Source: Hippopus hippopus
Lineage: Eukaryota; Mollusca; Bivalvia; Cardiida; Cardiidae
Assembly: GCA_946811185.2 (NCBI GenBank)
Contig: OX328098.1
Location: forward strand, 41,789,650-41,853,649
DNA: 64,000 nucleotides
Direction: 5' to 3'
Shown: positions 30,381 through 39,766 of the stretch, piece by piece
Numbering within the stretch: position 1 is the stretch's first letter
Layout: every line of letters begins with the position of its first letter
The notes under the pieces: model-generated
What the model saw: only the letters and a program-made list of their open reading frames with translations
Databases searched by the model: none
What the model was told of the DNA's origin: nothing
Position numbers and translations under genes: made by a program

Positions 30381-32213
30381 AACAAGAGGGCCAAGATGGC
30401 CCTGGATCGCTCACCTGAATTTTTGAGAGGAACATAGCCAATTTTTTTTTGAGGTATTGAAACTTTGGAAACAAAATCATTATTTTGCCAAGCAATTTTG
30501 AAAAGGTCACCTGTAAATGTCATTTCAAAATCTGTCACCACCCCTACAATCATCACCACAGCAATGAATTTGATGAATCGGAATTCTGCAAATAAATTTT
30601 TGGATAGATCACCCAAGGACAATTTCTTGAAGAAGAGCACATGCTCGATAGTGACTAAAAACATAAGTTGAACAAGAGCACCACATGCAGGTGCCAACAA
30701 TTGGCTGTTGTTTTTTGACGGATAAAAATTTCCCTAACAATTTTTGAAAAAGGTCACCCTAGGAACATTTCTGTGAAATTATTTCAAAATCTGACCTGCC
30801 GTTCCAGAGAAGAAGAATTAAGAAATTCCTCTTCATGTCCCTGTAGTGCAAATAGCCCCCAATCATCAGAGCCATATTTCTTGACAGATCACAATTTTGT
30901 GAAAATTTTTTGAAAAGAGTCAACCCAGGAACATTGCTGTGAAATTATTTCAAAATCTGACCAGCGGTTTCAGAGAAGAAGAATTTTTAAGAATTTCTTC
31001 ATGTCCGTATAGTGTAAATAGCCCACAGCCATCAGAGCCATGTTTCTTGATGGATCAAAATTTCTCGAACAATTTGCAAAAAAGGTCACCCAAGAAACAT
31101 TTCTGTGAAATTATTTCAAAATCTGACCAGCCCTTTCAGAGAAGAAGAATTTTTAAGAATTTCTTCATGTCCATATAGTGCAAGTGGGCCCCCCCACCCA
31201 TCAGAGCCATGCTTCTTGACGAATCAGCATTTTGCGAACAATTTTTGAAAAGGGTCACCAAAGGAATATTTCTGTGAAATTATTTCAAAATCTGACCAGT
31301 GGTTTCAGAGAAGAAGAATTTTTAAGAATTTCTTCATTTCTGTATAGTGCAAGTAGCCCCCAGTTACCAGAGCCATGTTTCTTGACGGATCAAAATTTCG
31401 CGAACAATTTTTGAAAAGGGTCACCCAAGGAACATCTCTGAAATTATTTCAAAATCTGATCAGCAGTTTCAGAGAAGAATTTTTAAGAATTTCTTCATTT
31501 CTGTATAGTGCAAGTAGCCCCCATTCACCAGAGCCATGTTTCTTGACAGATCAAAATTTCGCGAACAATTTTTGAAAAGGGTCACCCAAGAAACATCTCT
31601 GTGAAATTATTTCAAAATCTGACCAGCGGTTTCAGAGAAGAAGAATTTTTAAGAATTTCTTCATTTCTGTATAGTGCAAGTAGCCCCCATTCACCAGAGC
31701 CATGTTTCTTGACGGATCAGAATTTCGCGAACAATTTTTGAAAAGGGTCACCCAAGGAACATCTCTCTGAAATTATTTTAAAATCTGACCAGCGGTTTCA
31801 GAGAAGAAGAATTTTTAAGAATTTCTTCATTTCTGTATAGTGCAAGTAGACCCCATTCACCAGAGCCATGTTTCTTGACGGATCAAAATTTCGCGAACAG
31901 TTTTTGAAAAGGGTCACCCAAGGAACATCTCTCTGAAATTATTTCAAAATCTGACCAGCGGTTTCAGAGGAGAGATTTTTAAAGAATTTCTTAGAAAATT
32001 CCATTTGTTTGCCATGGCAACCAGAGTTTTTGATGGAGTCAAATTCTGTGAACAATTTTTAAAGAGGACCTCCTAAGGAACATTCCAGCCAAGTTTGGTC
32101 CAAATTGGCCCAGTGGTTTAGGAGGAGTTGATGTTTAAAGAATTGTTGACGACGCACGACGGACGACGGATGATCCTAAAAGCTCCCCTTGAGCACGTTG
32201 TGCTCAGGTGAGG
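30381..32213 (-). mobile_element. E3: reverse AGCTCACCTGAGC element with 166-bp tandem array
   Basis: Reverse-orientation relative of E1/E2: AACAAGAGGGCCAAGATGGC and GATCGCTCACCTGAAT at the left, TTGAGCACGTTGTGCTCAGG then TGAGG at the right. The interior has about seven units of 161-169 bp, with TG(T/C)TTCTTGA at 31041, 31210, 31376, 31537, 31703 and 31869. Each unit has GGTCACCCAAGGAACAT and AAATCTGACCAGCGGTTTCA. The right 250 bp match the left part of E2 in reverse (GGAACATTCCAGCCAAGTTT). Short plus-strand open frames across the array recur with the period and are not genes. Confidence 0.75.
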
Positions 32214-32214
32214 T

Positions 32215-32445
32215 AAAAAGGGCATTCGGACATTAGCGTAAAGTGTCATCTCGGATCAGCCTGCGCAGTGCGCGCAGGCTAATCCGAAACGACACTTTCC
32301 GTTTTTATGTAATTTTCTCTTTTTCGCAAGTCTATTGTAGCAAAAAATGTACTGTAGTCGTAAAGTGCCGTCTCAGATTAGCCTGCACGGACTGCGCAGG
32401 CTGATCCGAGACGAGATTTTACGCAAATATCCGAATACCCCTTTT
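32215..32445. mobile_element. M4 TIR element with two internal palindromes
   Basis: AAAAAGGGCATTCGGACATT at the left is mirrored by AAATATCCGAATACCCCTTT at the right. Two internal hairpins are GATCAGCCTGCGCAGT then GCGCGCAGGCTAATCC, and GATTAGCCTGCACGGACTGC with GCAGGCTGATCC. The arms GTAAAGTGTCATCTCGGAT and ATCCGAGACGAGATTTTACG also pair. It lies directly against E3. The core is much richer in G+C than its surroundings. Confidence 0.75.
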
Positions 32446-32493
32446 CTCGTGTTGCAGGCCATATGTGGAAACATTGAATAGAAAATATCTTAC

Positions 32494-32516
32494 ATCCTTG
32501 GAAGAGTTCTAAAAAT
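32494..32516 (-). CDS. DSN1-like kinetochore protein, micro-exon 5 (23 bp)
   Basis: Acceptor GAAATGGCTGGCAG|ATTTTT, donor CAAGGAT|GTAAGA. It encodes FLELFQG with split codons at both ends (completes Arg upstream, starts Tyr downstream). Its 1+21+1 structure is the only frame that joins exon 32763 to exon 29266. The acceptor's pyrimidine tract is weak. Confidence 0.6.
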
Positions 32517-32639
32517 CTGCCAGCCATTTCATTCCCATCAAGGATTCACACTCAATTGTTTAATTATCATTAAAAATAGAGAGAAAAAAAAGGGAAAAAA
32601 GGTGGAAATTATAAAAACTGAAAAATGGTATTTACTTAT

Positions 32640-32712
32640 CAAACAGAAAGAGTGGAAAACATTGTGGGAAAAGGAGATATGTTTTCAGAAGCTACCTTCC
32701 TAAGGGCTGTAA
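32640..32712 (-). mobile_element. M1 MITE fragment
   Basis: AAACATTGTGGGAAAAGGAG is followed directly by ATATGTTTTCAGAAGCTACC; the hairpin is deleted to one arm. Confidence 0.5.
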
Positions 32713-32762
32713 GAAGAAAATTAATGGGTTGTTAAGTACAATGTATGGTCAAAATGTCAGAC

Positions 32763-32834
32763 CTTTCTGCAATTGTAAGTTTTTCATCTAGTTTCTTCAA
32801 ATATTCATTCCAGTTGTTTTCTTCAGTTTTCAAC
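32763..32834 (-). CDS. DSN1-like kinetochore protein, exon 4
   Basis: Acceptor CATATTTCAG|GTTGAA, 72 bp, phase 2 in, phase 2 out, 23 full codons beginning LKTEENNWNEYLKKLDEKLT. The Trp followed by a Leu-rich helix is the best match to DSN1 (memory: an ERQTWDQLL segment in the human protein). The donor AAAG|GTCTGA is weak, which is the least secure junction of this gene; phase agreement with the 23-bp exon supports it. Confidence 0.65.
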
Positions 32835-33319
32835 CTGAAATATGTAAAACAAGTCATTGAGTTGATACCCCAGGCCAAAAAAGGCATGTTTTTCAATGAA
32901 AGAAATTCTGACCAAAAGATAGGACAGATGGATTGATAGATTGAAGAACTGACAAATGTATGAAGCTAAAACAATATTTCTACTTAACTTTTCTGCAGGG
33001 ATAAAACACCTGATTATTACTTTCACCTGACAGGCTGTTTTTAGACCTAATGCTTCCACAAATTACACAAAGGGCAATCATTAGAGGAAAAGAAAATACT
33101 CTTTATCAAAAATATAGAAAACATGGAGGGGAAATGAGCCATGGTTTGGTTGGTTAGAACCACCTCACAAACTATAAGCTTATGACGCCAGTTTATTATC
33201 ATGTCATCCTACCTTTTTCGATACGACCCCACATAAACGACGCACTTATTGATCATGTGATATTACATTCAGTCTGAAGAAGTCTGATCTTGCTCTGCAC
33301 TGTCTGCAAAATCACGAAA

Positions 33320-33409
33320 TATCTCATCTTTTAATCGTATTTGACTTGTCTGCTGCAAATGCTTTCAATTTGGAAAAATCTAAAATTTTGTTGTCTAATA
33401 AATAGTTAA
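33320..33409 (+). mobile_element. M1 MITE, right-half fragment (subfamily)
   Basis: CATCTTTTAATCGTATTTGA, CTGCTGCAAATGCTTTCAAT and TTGTCTAATAAATAGTTAA match the right half of the copy at 25735-25960. Shares TTAA 33406-33409 with the next copy. Confidence 0.65.
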
Positions 33410-33634
33410 GTCTATACCACACAATCCCGACTTTTAACAGCACTCAGACAGAGGGCTTTTGAAAACATTGTGGGAAAAGGAGAAAATGCTGGTAACCAGC
33501 ATTTTCTCCTTTTCCCACAATGTTTTCTACCCTATCAAAGAGAGAAATCATCATTTTAGCAACATATAATTTGTCATCTGCAAATGCTTTCAATCTGGAC
33601 AAGTCCAAAATTTTGTCATTTGGTAAAGAGTTAA
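33406..33634 (+). mobile_element. M1 MITE, near-consensus
   Basis: TTAAGTCTATACCACACAAT, GACTTTTAACAGCACTCAGA, a perfect-looking hairpin around CTGGTAACCAG, CATCTGCAAATGCTTTCAAT and TTTGGTAAAGAGTTAA. Confidence 0.85.
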
Positions 33635-33670
33635 GGGTTAGAGTTCTCAAATAAATGTCTTATCCAAGGC

Positions 33671-33899
33671 TTAACACTTTATCAAACAACCCTGATTTTT
33701 AAGGACCCCTATAAAGAAAGCTTTTGAAAAGCTTGTAGGAAAAGGAGAAAATGGTGGTAATCAGCATTTTCTCCTTTCCCTACAATATTTTATATCCTTT
33801 CAAAGACAAATACTATAATTTGAGTCACTTTTACCTTGTCATATCCAAGTACTTTCAATATGGAAGAGTCTAAGGTTTTGTCATTTGGTAAAGAGTAAA
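33671..33899 (+). mobile_element. M1 MITE, plus orientation
   Basis: TTAACACTTTATCAAACAAC, AAAGAAAGCTTTTGAAAAGC, hairpin centre TGGTAATCAGC, then ATATCCAAGTACTTTCAATA and TTGGTAAAGAGTAAA. Confidence 0.75.
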
Positions 33900-33996
33900 C
33901 GAAATAGCTGAGAAATGCCTCTTTATATATGCTATCTCCAGTGGTCCAGGTGTGAAACATTATGTTACACAGCATTCATTCTGCGACAGACATTTG

Positions 33997-35587
33997 CAGG
34001 GTTCAACATTAACATTTTTTTTTTTCCAACTGGACCAGTGGACCAGTACTTTGCAATTTTTACTAGGCCACTTCAGATTTCTACTAGAATATTTTTGCAA
34101 AATGAACTAAAGTATAAAATAGATCAAAATCTTTGTTATTTCTCTTGTAATTATACCAAAATAGTAAAAAAAAAAAAAAAAAAACAGATATATAACAATG
34201 TCATAAGTAATGATCAATGAATGTTTCCTTGTTAACTCTTTACCACACAACAAAATTTGAGTCTTATCAAAACTGACATCCTTTGTAGACGACAAATTAA
34301 ATGTAACTAAAAAAGTGAAATATGTTCTTGGTAGGAAAGAAAACATTGTGGGAAAAGAAGAAAATGCTGGTTACCAGCATTTTCAGCATTTTCTTCTTTT
34401 CCCACGTTTTCAAAAGGCCTTCTTCCTCAGGGTCGTTAAAACTCAGGACTGTGTAGTAAAGTGTTAATTACATTGTAATTCAATTGCGCTTTCTTTACCA
34501 GAGGACAGCAATTTAGACTTATCCATTTTGAAACCAATCACAGACAACAACAGTCTAACTGCAGCTCAAATAACAGAGTTTGAGTTTATAGGATAAAATC
34601 ATAGTGGTATAATGTTATCAGATCCTTCAACAGGTCTTCCGTTCTTTAAACAGTCCGCAAAGAAAACATGATATTTTCCTCTGAATCAAACACAAACCAA
34701 CCACACAAATTCAGCTTTCCACTCAAGGTATAAAATGATCTTTTTTCTGTGATCTAGATCTAATTCTGTTCATGTAGATCTACTTTTGTTTCGATTGATT
34801 TCTCTGTTTTTAAGCTTCATTTAATGACTCTTTTCCTCTCCAATCAGATGATTTTTTTTTAAGTAATGCAAGCTTGGCATATCGCCCGGTCGTCTGCTCT
34901 GTTTTCTATGTAAACGTCTGGACGACTCATTTTTGGTTGTCCTCAATATTAAACTACAGTATTAAAAAAAAAAAAGGCTTGAAATAAGAAATTCTTGCTA
35001 CAAGATCAAATACTCTGACAAAATGATAACAGTCATGATAAAATTAATGACTTGAAATATCCTCGACAACAAAATAGCGAAATCCTCTGACATCCTGTCT
35101 ACTAACTCTGTTTTCAGTTTAATTTGGTTTTTCCAGTAAAAATATAGCTACTGTGCATGCAAGACTGCTTTCCTCTTAACAATTAAAAGCTGTCAATAAA
35201 TTATCACTGGCTGAAGAAAATTACAAGCTATGTAAACGATGTTTTTTGGCGAATGGCATGTTTGGTCGATTTTCGTCACTTATGCGAAGCATGAAATTGA
35301 TACTTAACCTAATTGTGTCGATTTTTACACTAGACTGTTCGGGCTAGCTGGACGCAGTCTCAACTAGCCCGAGCCCATCATTTGCTAGACACTGTCGTTC
35401 GAACATGCCTCAATGTCAAACCCTGATTTGGTCGATTTTCGTCACTTATGCGAAGCATGAAATTGATACTTAACCTAATTGTGTCGATTTTTGCACTAGA
35501 CTGTTCGGGTTAGCTGGACGCAGTCTCAACTAGCCCGAGCCTATCGTTTGCTAGACACTGTCGTTCGAACGTGCCTCAATGTCAAAC
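33997..35587. mobile_element. DNA transposon with CAGGGTT ends, unclassified
   Basis: Left end CAGGGTTCAACATTAACATT; right end CCTCAATGTCAAACCCTG, whose reverse complement starts CAGGGTTTGACATTGAGG. ATTTG flanks both sides, suggesting a 5-bp target duplication. About 1.59 kb with an M1 copy (34232) inside. Transposase is not recognisable. Its right terminus is present twice (next entry). The ends resemble those of the element at 41642. Confidence 0.55.
34232..34467 (-). mobile_element. M1 MITE, minus orientation, nested
   Basis: TTAACTCTTTACCACACAAC, GACGACAAATTAAATGTAAC, a hairpin with a 10-bp duplication (GCATTTTCAGCATTTTCTTC), AGGGTCGTTAAAACTCAGGA and GTGTAGTAAAGTGTTAA. Confidence 0.8.
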
Positions 35588-35593
35588 CCTGAT
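35261..35593 (+). repeat. Tandem duplication, 166-bp unit
   Basis: TTTGGTCGATTTTCGTCACT starts at 35261 and again at 35427; the two units differ at only a few bases (for example CGGGCTAG/CGGGTTAG). Each unit ends AATGTCAAACCCTGA, so the right TIR of the surrounding transposon is duplicated. Inside each, GTTCGGGCTAGCTGGACGC and CTAGCCCGA form a small hairpin. Confidence 0.85.
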
Positions 35594-36144
35594 TTGTGCA
35601 AAAGCCTCATTTCTTATGACAGATAATATGTAACTCAATAATCGACTGAAGTGTTGATAAAAAGCAATTCTCTCTTGAGCTGGAGAGTAAAAATATACCT
35701 AAACCAAAACAGATTTGCAAAGAACAATATGATTGGATATCATCAGCTAGATCTGCAAGAAATAGTTTGATTGGACCTCATCCTCCAGATACTGTTTGTC
35801 ACATAATTATGCAACCTTGACATAGACTAAAATTTCAACTAGAAATATTGAGATCACCAGTCAGATTGCCCCAGTAATAAATTTATTTATCAATCAGATT
35901 GCAGTATTGCACCAGTAATTACTTTTGTTTAAGTTATTTTTTTTGGTAACACCATTTTATTTCATTAAATTTCATATCGTAGCAGCAAGTGCACATATCC
36001 ATGCTTCCCTGCAGTTTAATTTATCAGTACCTAACAAATTATTTACAAGCCATTATTTTGTTTTCCCCCCACATAAACATTGTTGAAGCAATGTTCCCCT
36101 ATCCAACTTTCATAACAACTCTTCATTATGTATCTAGTACTTAC

Positions 36145-36206
36145 CTTTCAATCCTTCCCTCTAACATCTGTATTGTCTCATCCATTGCTAGATTGTCTGG
36201 ATTAGG
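36145..36206 (-). CDS. DSN1-like kinetochore protein, exon 3b
   Basis: Acceptor GACGAG...AGTTTGCAG|CCTAAT, donor ATTGAAAG|GTAAGT; 62 bp, phase 0 in, phase 2 out, 20 codons: PNPDNLAMDETIQMLEGRIE. It starts a helix that continues into exon 32834 through a split Arg. The position matches the coiled-coil stalk of DSN1. Confidence 0.75.
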
Positions 36207-36260
36207 CTGCAAACTAGACGAGACACAAAAACAAAAAATATAGTCTCAACTTGTACACAT

Positions 36261-36424
36261 TTAATCCTTTACCAAACCAATGATTTCAGTCTTGACCAAA
36301 CTGAAAGCTTTAGCAGATGACAAATTAACTGTTGCCCAAAAAGATTTCTGTCTTTGAAATGGTATAAAACATTGTGTGAAAAGGAGAAAATGCTGATTAC
36401 CTGCATTTTCTCCTATTCCCACAA

Positions 36425-36455
<31 letters not shown>

Positions 36456-36504
36456 CTTTTTTCTTGAGTTTGTTAAGACAAGGGACTGTTCAGTAAAGGT
36501 TTAA
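36261..36504 (-). mobile_element. M1 MITE, minus orientation
   Basis: TTAATCCTTTACCAAACCAA, GCTTTAGCAGATGACAAATT, hairpin centre TGATTACCTGC, a poly-A run of 24 at 36429-36452 replacing part of the arm, then CAGTAAAGGTTTAA. Confidence 0.75.
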
Positions 36505-36517
36505 GCACAATTTGATC

Positions 36518-36580
36518 TGCTTTTGTGGACAGTGTAGATCTTAATCAGATTGTACAAAATGTGCTCTCTTGAAAAGGAGA
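36518..36580. repeat. M3 palindrome fragment
   Basis: TGTGGACAGTGTAGATCTTA then ATCAGATTGTACAAAATGTG keeps one arm of the M3 core. Confidence 0.45.
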
Positions 36581-36746
36581 TGTTTTCTTTTAACACTGGA
36601 ATATAAAGTCATACATGTACACATATTCAATCCTCTACTCCTCCACTATTTTTGGGGTGGGCTATTTTCACAACAGAATCTCTGTAAAAATGCCCCTTAT
36701 CAGTTTGGTATTACTAATTCCTTTGATTTTATTTTGTTCATTTTAC

Positions 36747-36765
36747 CTTGGTGATTTTTAACTCT
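36747..36765 (-). CDS. DSN1-like kinetochore protein, micro-exon 3a (19 bp)
   Basis: Acceptor TTATCCATTTTCTTGAAG|AGAG, donor CACCAAG|GTAAAA. It encodes ELKITK after completing an Arg codon (1+18 bases) and is the only way seen to connect exon 36847 (phase 2 out) with exon 36206 (phase 0 in). Very short, so it rests on splice sites and phase. Confidence 0.6.
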
Positions 36766-36846
36766 CTTCAAGAAAATGGATAAAGTAAAAGAAAATTGAA
36801 TGGGGCATAGGTCTTTAATTGATATAAAAATTGTTAAAATATTTAC

Positions 36847-36892
36847 CGCTTTCCTTTTGTAGCATCTGTAGATTCCTGTTGATCATTTACAT
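36847..36892 (-). CDS. DSN1-like kinetochore protein, exon 2
   Basis: Acceptor CGTTTTAACTTTACAG|ATGTAA, donor GGAAAGCG|GTAAAT; 46 bp, phase 1 in, phase 2 out, peptide VNDQQESTDATKGK. Hydrophilic linker. In human DSN1 about 100 residues of head-domain helices lie between the basic motif and the stalk; here this linker and the micro-exon replace them. Confidence 0.65.
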
Positions 36893-37245
36893 CTGTAAAG
36901 TTAAAACGGATAGATTCAAAGTTCAATTATTCAATTTTTGTACATGTTTATCAAAACTAAAAGTTTCATAAACAAAATAGGGTCCATGTTCACGGACCAT
37001 TCTAAAGTACATTCTTAGTCTCATTCTTTAAGATTTTCTAGATTTGAGAGTAACACAAATTTTGAAGTCAGAAGTTGTGCTACTTTCAAATTTTGAAAAT
37101 TCTGGAGAATAAAACCAAAAACATTCTTAAGAATGGTAGGTAAATACTGACCCAGGACTACCTTGAATAGAGTTACATGTAGTTTCATATCTATAGGTCC
37201 AAACTTTACTCATAGAAAATTTACCAGCTTTTGAGGGATAGGAAA

Positions 37246-37346
37246 GGTCAGTCTTTACAAAAGGACAAAAGTTTAGGTTTGTACAAATTCAAAGCATGAG
37301 CAGACAGCAAAGTAACTGTGGCTCAAAAGATGGAATTCGTCTTTAA
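37246..37346 (-). mobile_element. M1 MITE, half copy
   Basis: AGTCTTTACAAAAGGACAAA, GCATGAGCAGACAGCAAAGT, GATGGAATTCGTCTTTAA. The following full copy begins at this TTAA, so M1 inserted next to (or within) M1. Confidence 0.6.
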
Positions 37347-37572
37347 CTTTTTACTAAACAACAAAATTTTAGACAAGTCGAAATTCAAAGCACTTGCAGA
37401 TGACGAAAAAAATGTGATTGAAAAATTGACATTTGATACTGGAAAGGAAAGAAAACATAGTGGGAAAAGGAGAAAATGCTGGTTACCAGCATTTTCTCCT
37501 TTTCACACAATGTTTTCAAAAGGCTTTTTCTTCGAGGTCTTAAAAACTTGTGATTGTGTGGTAAAGGGTTAA
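37343..37572 (-). mobile_element. M1 MITE, minus orientation
   Basis: TTAACTTTTTACTAAACAAC, GCACTTGCAGATGACGAAAA, a near-perfect hairpin around CTGGTTACCAG, then GTGATTGTGTGGTAAAGGGTTAA. Confidence 0.8.
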
Positions 37573-37990
37573 CTCTTCACTACCAACTCCAAGAATTCCC
37601 ATTTTCCCCCCTAAGTTCTAGAAATAGATTTTCACTGCCATTGAAAACAACTTTTGTCACAGTTAAAAACAGGGTAGTAGACAATGTAGATCCAATGAAT
37701 GAATGGAATTTTACAGCCCGTCGACAGCGGAGGTCATATTGGGCGCATATACGAAGATGAAAAGTGATACTGTGAAGTACTAAAACAGAAGTCTACAAAA
37801 CAGTGTATGTAAACAGTAAAATACACACTTTAGCGATACTAACCAAGTTAATTTTGGCGATAGAAGGGCCAAAAAAGCCTGTAAAAAACGAACAAAAATA
37901 ATGCAATGAAACAGATCCAAGATCAGGCTGCATGTCCTGTGCAGTCTGATCATAATCTATAGTTCTATACCGTCTGCAAAAGCTACTCAA
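37573..37990. other. Intron stretch, nothing recognised except an M3 piece
   Basis: Between the M1 copies this intron holds mostly unique sequence. At 37915-37975, CCAAGATCAGGCTGCATGTC then CTGTGCAGTCTGATCATAAT is an M3 palindrome. I looked here for the missing DSN1 head-domain exons and saw no open exon with GT/AG borders. Confidence 0.45.
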
Positions 37991-38149
37991 ATCATCACTG
38001 GAATGGTAGTGAAAGAGTTAAACAGGTAAAAAACATTTTGGGAAAAGGAGAGAATGATAGTTACCAGCAAGCTTTGTCTATCTGAATTAGGCCATATGAA
38101 ATGATAAAGCATTGCTTGTGTGATATATACAGACCAAAATGCTGAGCAC

Positions 38150-38447
38150 TGATTGCCAAAATTATCGGAACCGAAGAAAATACTGATTACCAGCGTTTTT
38201 TCCTTCACTGAAAATGTTTTCAATCCCTCATCAGTCAGGCGTGTGTTTCCATGACCATGAAAAGCCTTCTGAAACATTGTGGGAAATGGAGAAAAATCTG
38301 GGAACCAGCATTTTCTCCTTTTTCCACAATGTTTTCAACCCAAGGTTGCAAACACAAATCCTTATATTTGGGTCACATTTGATTTGTCCTCCCAAAATGC
38401 TTTCAAGTGGGTCACATAAAAAATGTTGTTTGGTAAAGAAGCCTTCT
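38150..38447 (+). mobile_element. M1 MITE, plus orientation, expanded left side
   Basis: CTGATTACCAGCGTTTTTTC, then CGTGTGTTTCCATGACCATG, GAAACATTGTGGGAAATGGA, hairpin centre GGGAACCAGC, and GTCCTCCCAAAATGCTTTCA with TTGTTTGGTAAAGAAG. Two hairpin remnants suggest two overlapping copies. It ends 30 bp from the first coding exon's donor. Confidence 0.6.
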
Positions 38448-38476
38448 TCCTCAGGGTCTACTACTATCAATCATAC

Positions 38477-38558
38477 CTTTTGTATAACCTGGAGAATCTG
38501 TAAGCTTCACTTTGAAAGGAGCTAGACTCGACCTCCGTCTTTTCTTCACACTTGACAT
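38477..38558 (-). CDS. DSN1-like kinetochore protein, first coding exon
   Basis: ATG at 38558-38556 in CAGAAAATATGTC, donor ACAAAAG|GTATGA; 82 bp, phase 1 out. The peptide MSSVKKRRRSSLAPFKVKLT has a basic RRRSSLAPF motif, which resembles the Aurora B-regulated basic motif of DSN1 (memory: RRQSLPPF in human). In that family the motif blocks CENP-C binding until phosphorylated, so the same control is inferred here. A 5' UTR acceptor (AATTTTTAG at 38596) suggests an upstream non-coding exon. With the seven other exons, the gene encodes 176 residues in total, against about 356 in human DSN1. Confidence 0.75.
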
Positions 38559-38595
38559 ATTTTCTGTGCACCAGATCAAACAAACCAAAACAGAT
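38559..38595 (-). other. 5' UTR part of the DSN1-like first coding exon
   Basis: Minus-strand CTATTTAATTTTTAG|ATCTG gives a good acceptor 37 bases before the ATG. The upstream exon and promoter are not identified. Confidence 0.45.
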
Positions 38596-39056
38596 CTAAA
38601 AATTAAATAGGTAGGTAAAATGATAAAGATGCATGTTTCAGGTCAGACGGGTCACCAACTAAGAAGGATTAAATAGTCTTTTGGATGCAATGTTAAACAT
38701 AGGTCCTGTCTGACATTGATATAAAACAGGAAAGTTAGAGAACCAGGCGTAACTTAAAATGACATTTATCCAGTAGCTTGCAATATTACCCATAACAAAA
38801 CTATCAGCCTTCTGGGGTGAAACCCATATCATATGAGCAGCTATTAACAACAATAAGTAAACAAAAAATCAATCAATCAATGATAATGATAATGATAAAG
38901 AATCTCAGGTGTAGATCTAACAGGTAAACCCATAGGTGCTGAAAAGTTGGGAAAAAAAGATGAGTAAATTGATTCTAGGTTTATATTAAAGGCTCACGAG
39001 CGGTCAAATGTAAATAATTTGGGGTTCAAATTGCAGACAAATTCAATTCATAGTGT

Positions 39057-39277
39057 TTAACTCATTACCAAACGACAAAATTTTAGGTTTGTCCAATTCG
39101 AAAGCATTTGCAGACGACAAAATAAAAGTGACTGAAAATTTGAAATTTGTTTTGTGAAGGGTAGAAAACATTGTGGGAAAAGGAGAAAATGCTGGTTACC
39201 AGCATTTTCTCCTTTTCCCACAATGTTTTCCAAAGGCTTCTTTCTCAGGGTCGTCAAAAGTAGGGATTGTGTGGTTA
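39057..39277 (-). mobile_element. M1 MITE, minus orientation, strong hairpin
   Basis: TTAACTCATTACCAAACGAC, GCATTTGCAGACGACAAAAT, a hairpin from 39167 to 39231 that pairs base for base around CTGGTTACCAG, then GGTCGTCAAAAGTAGGGATT and GTGTGGTTAAAA. Confidence 0.85.
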
Positions 39278-39624
39278 AAAGTACGGATATCATTGTCATT
39301 GTGAAAATATGTTACAGCGTAATCTGTCAAGGTTCCAGTCACTGGCAGAAAAATGTAGATCAACTGTAAAACTAAATGAAAAGGTGGCTACTATTGTTTT
39401 AGTTTTATGACATATTTCTTTGGAACTTGCCAGGCTGAAGTGAAATATATTGTTGGACTCATAATGGTATCCATACTTTTAAATGGTATGAATTAAATAT
39501 GTCTCCATTTTTACACCCACATTAATTACGTTTGGACACTTGTGTGCCTTTAACAGTGGAAGTTTCTGTACAGAAGTAATAACAGCCCTAATGCTCCAAG
39601 AGCTGCACACAACTTACTCTGCTT

Positions 39625-39690
39625 TTATGGAGTTGTGTATCAAGATCAGACTGTAAAGAATGTGCAGTTTGATCTTCAATTTACATGGTC
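39625..39690. repeat. M3 palindrome
   Basis: GTGTATCAAGATCAGACTGT, AAAGAATGTGCAG, TTTGATCTTCAATTTACAT. Confidence 0.55.
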
Positions 39691-39766
39691 CATATAAATT
39701 TGTAATGTAACATATTCTCAGAAAAAGTCAGTGAGTCAAATACCTGCAGCTTTGATGAATTCAAAA

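Noticed and set aside
34150..34185. Poly-A run as a retroposed transcript end
   Set aside because: No target duplication or upstream gene copy is seen. Similar A runs at 36429 and 51541 are also isolated.
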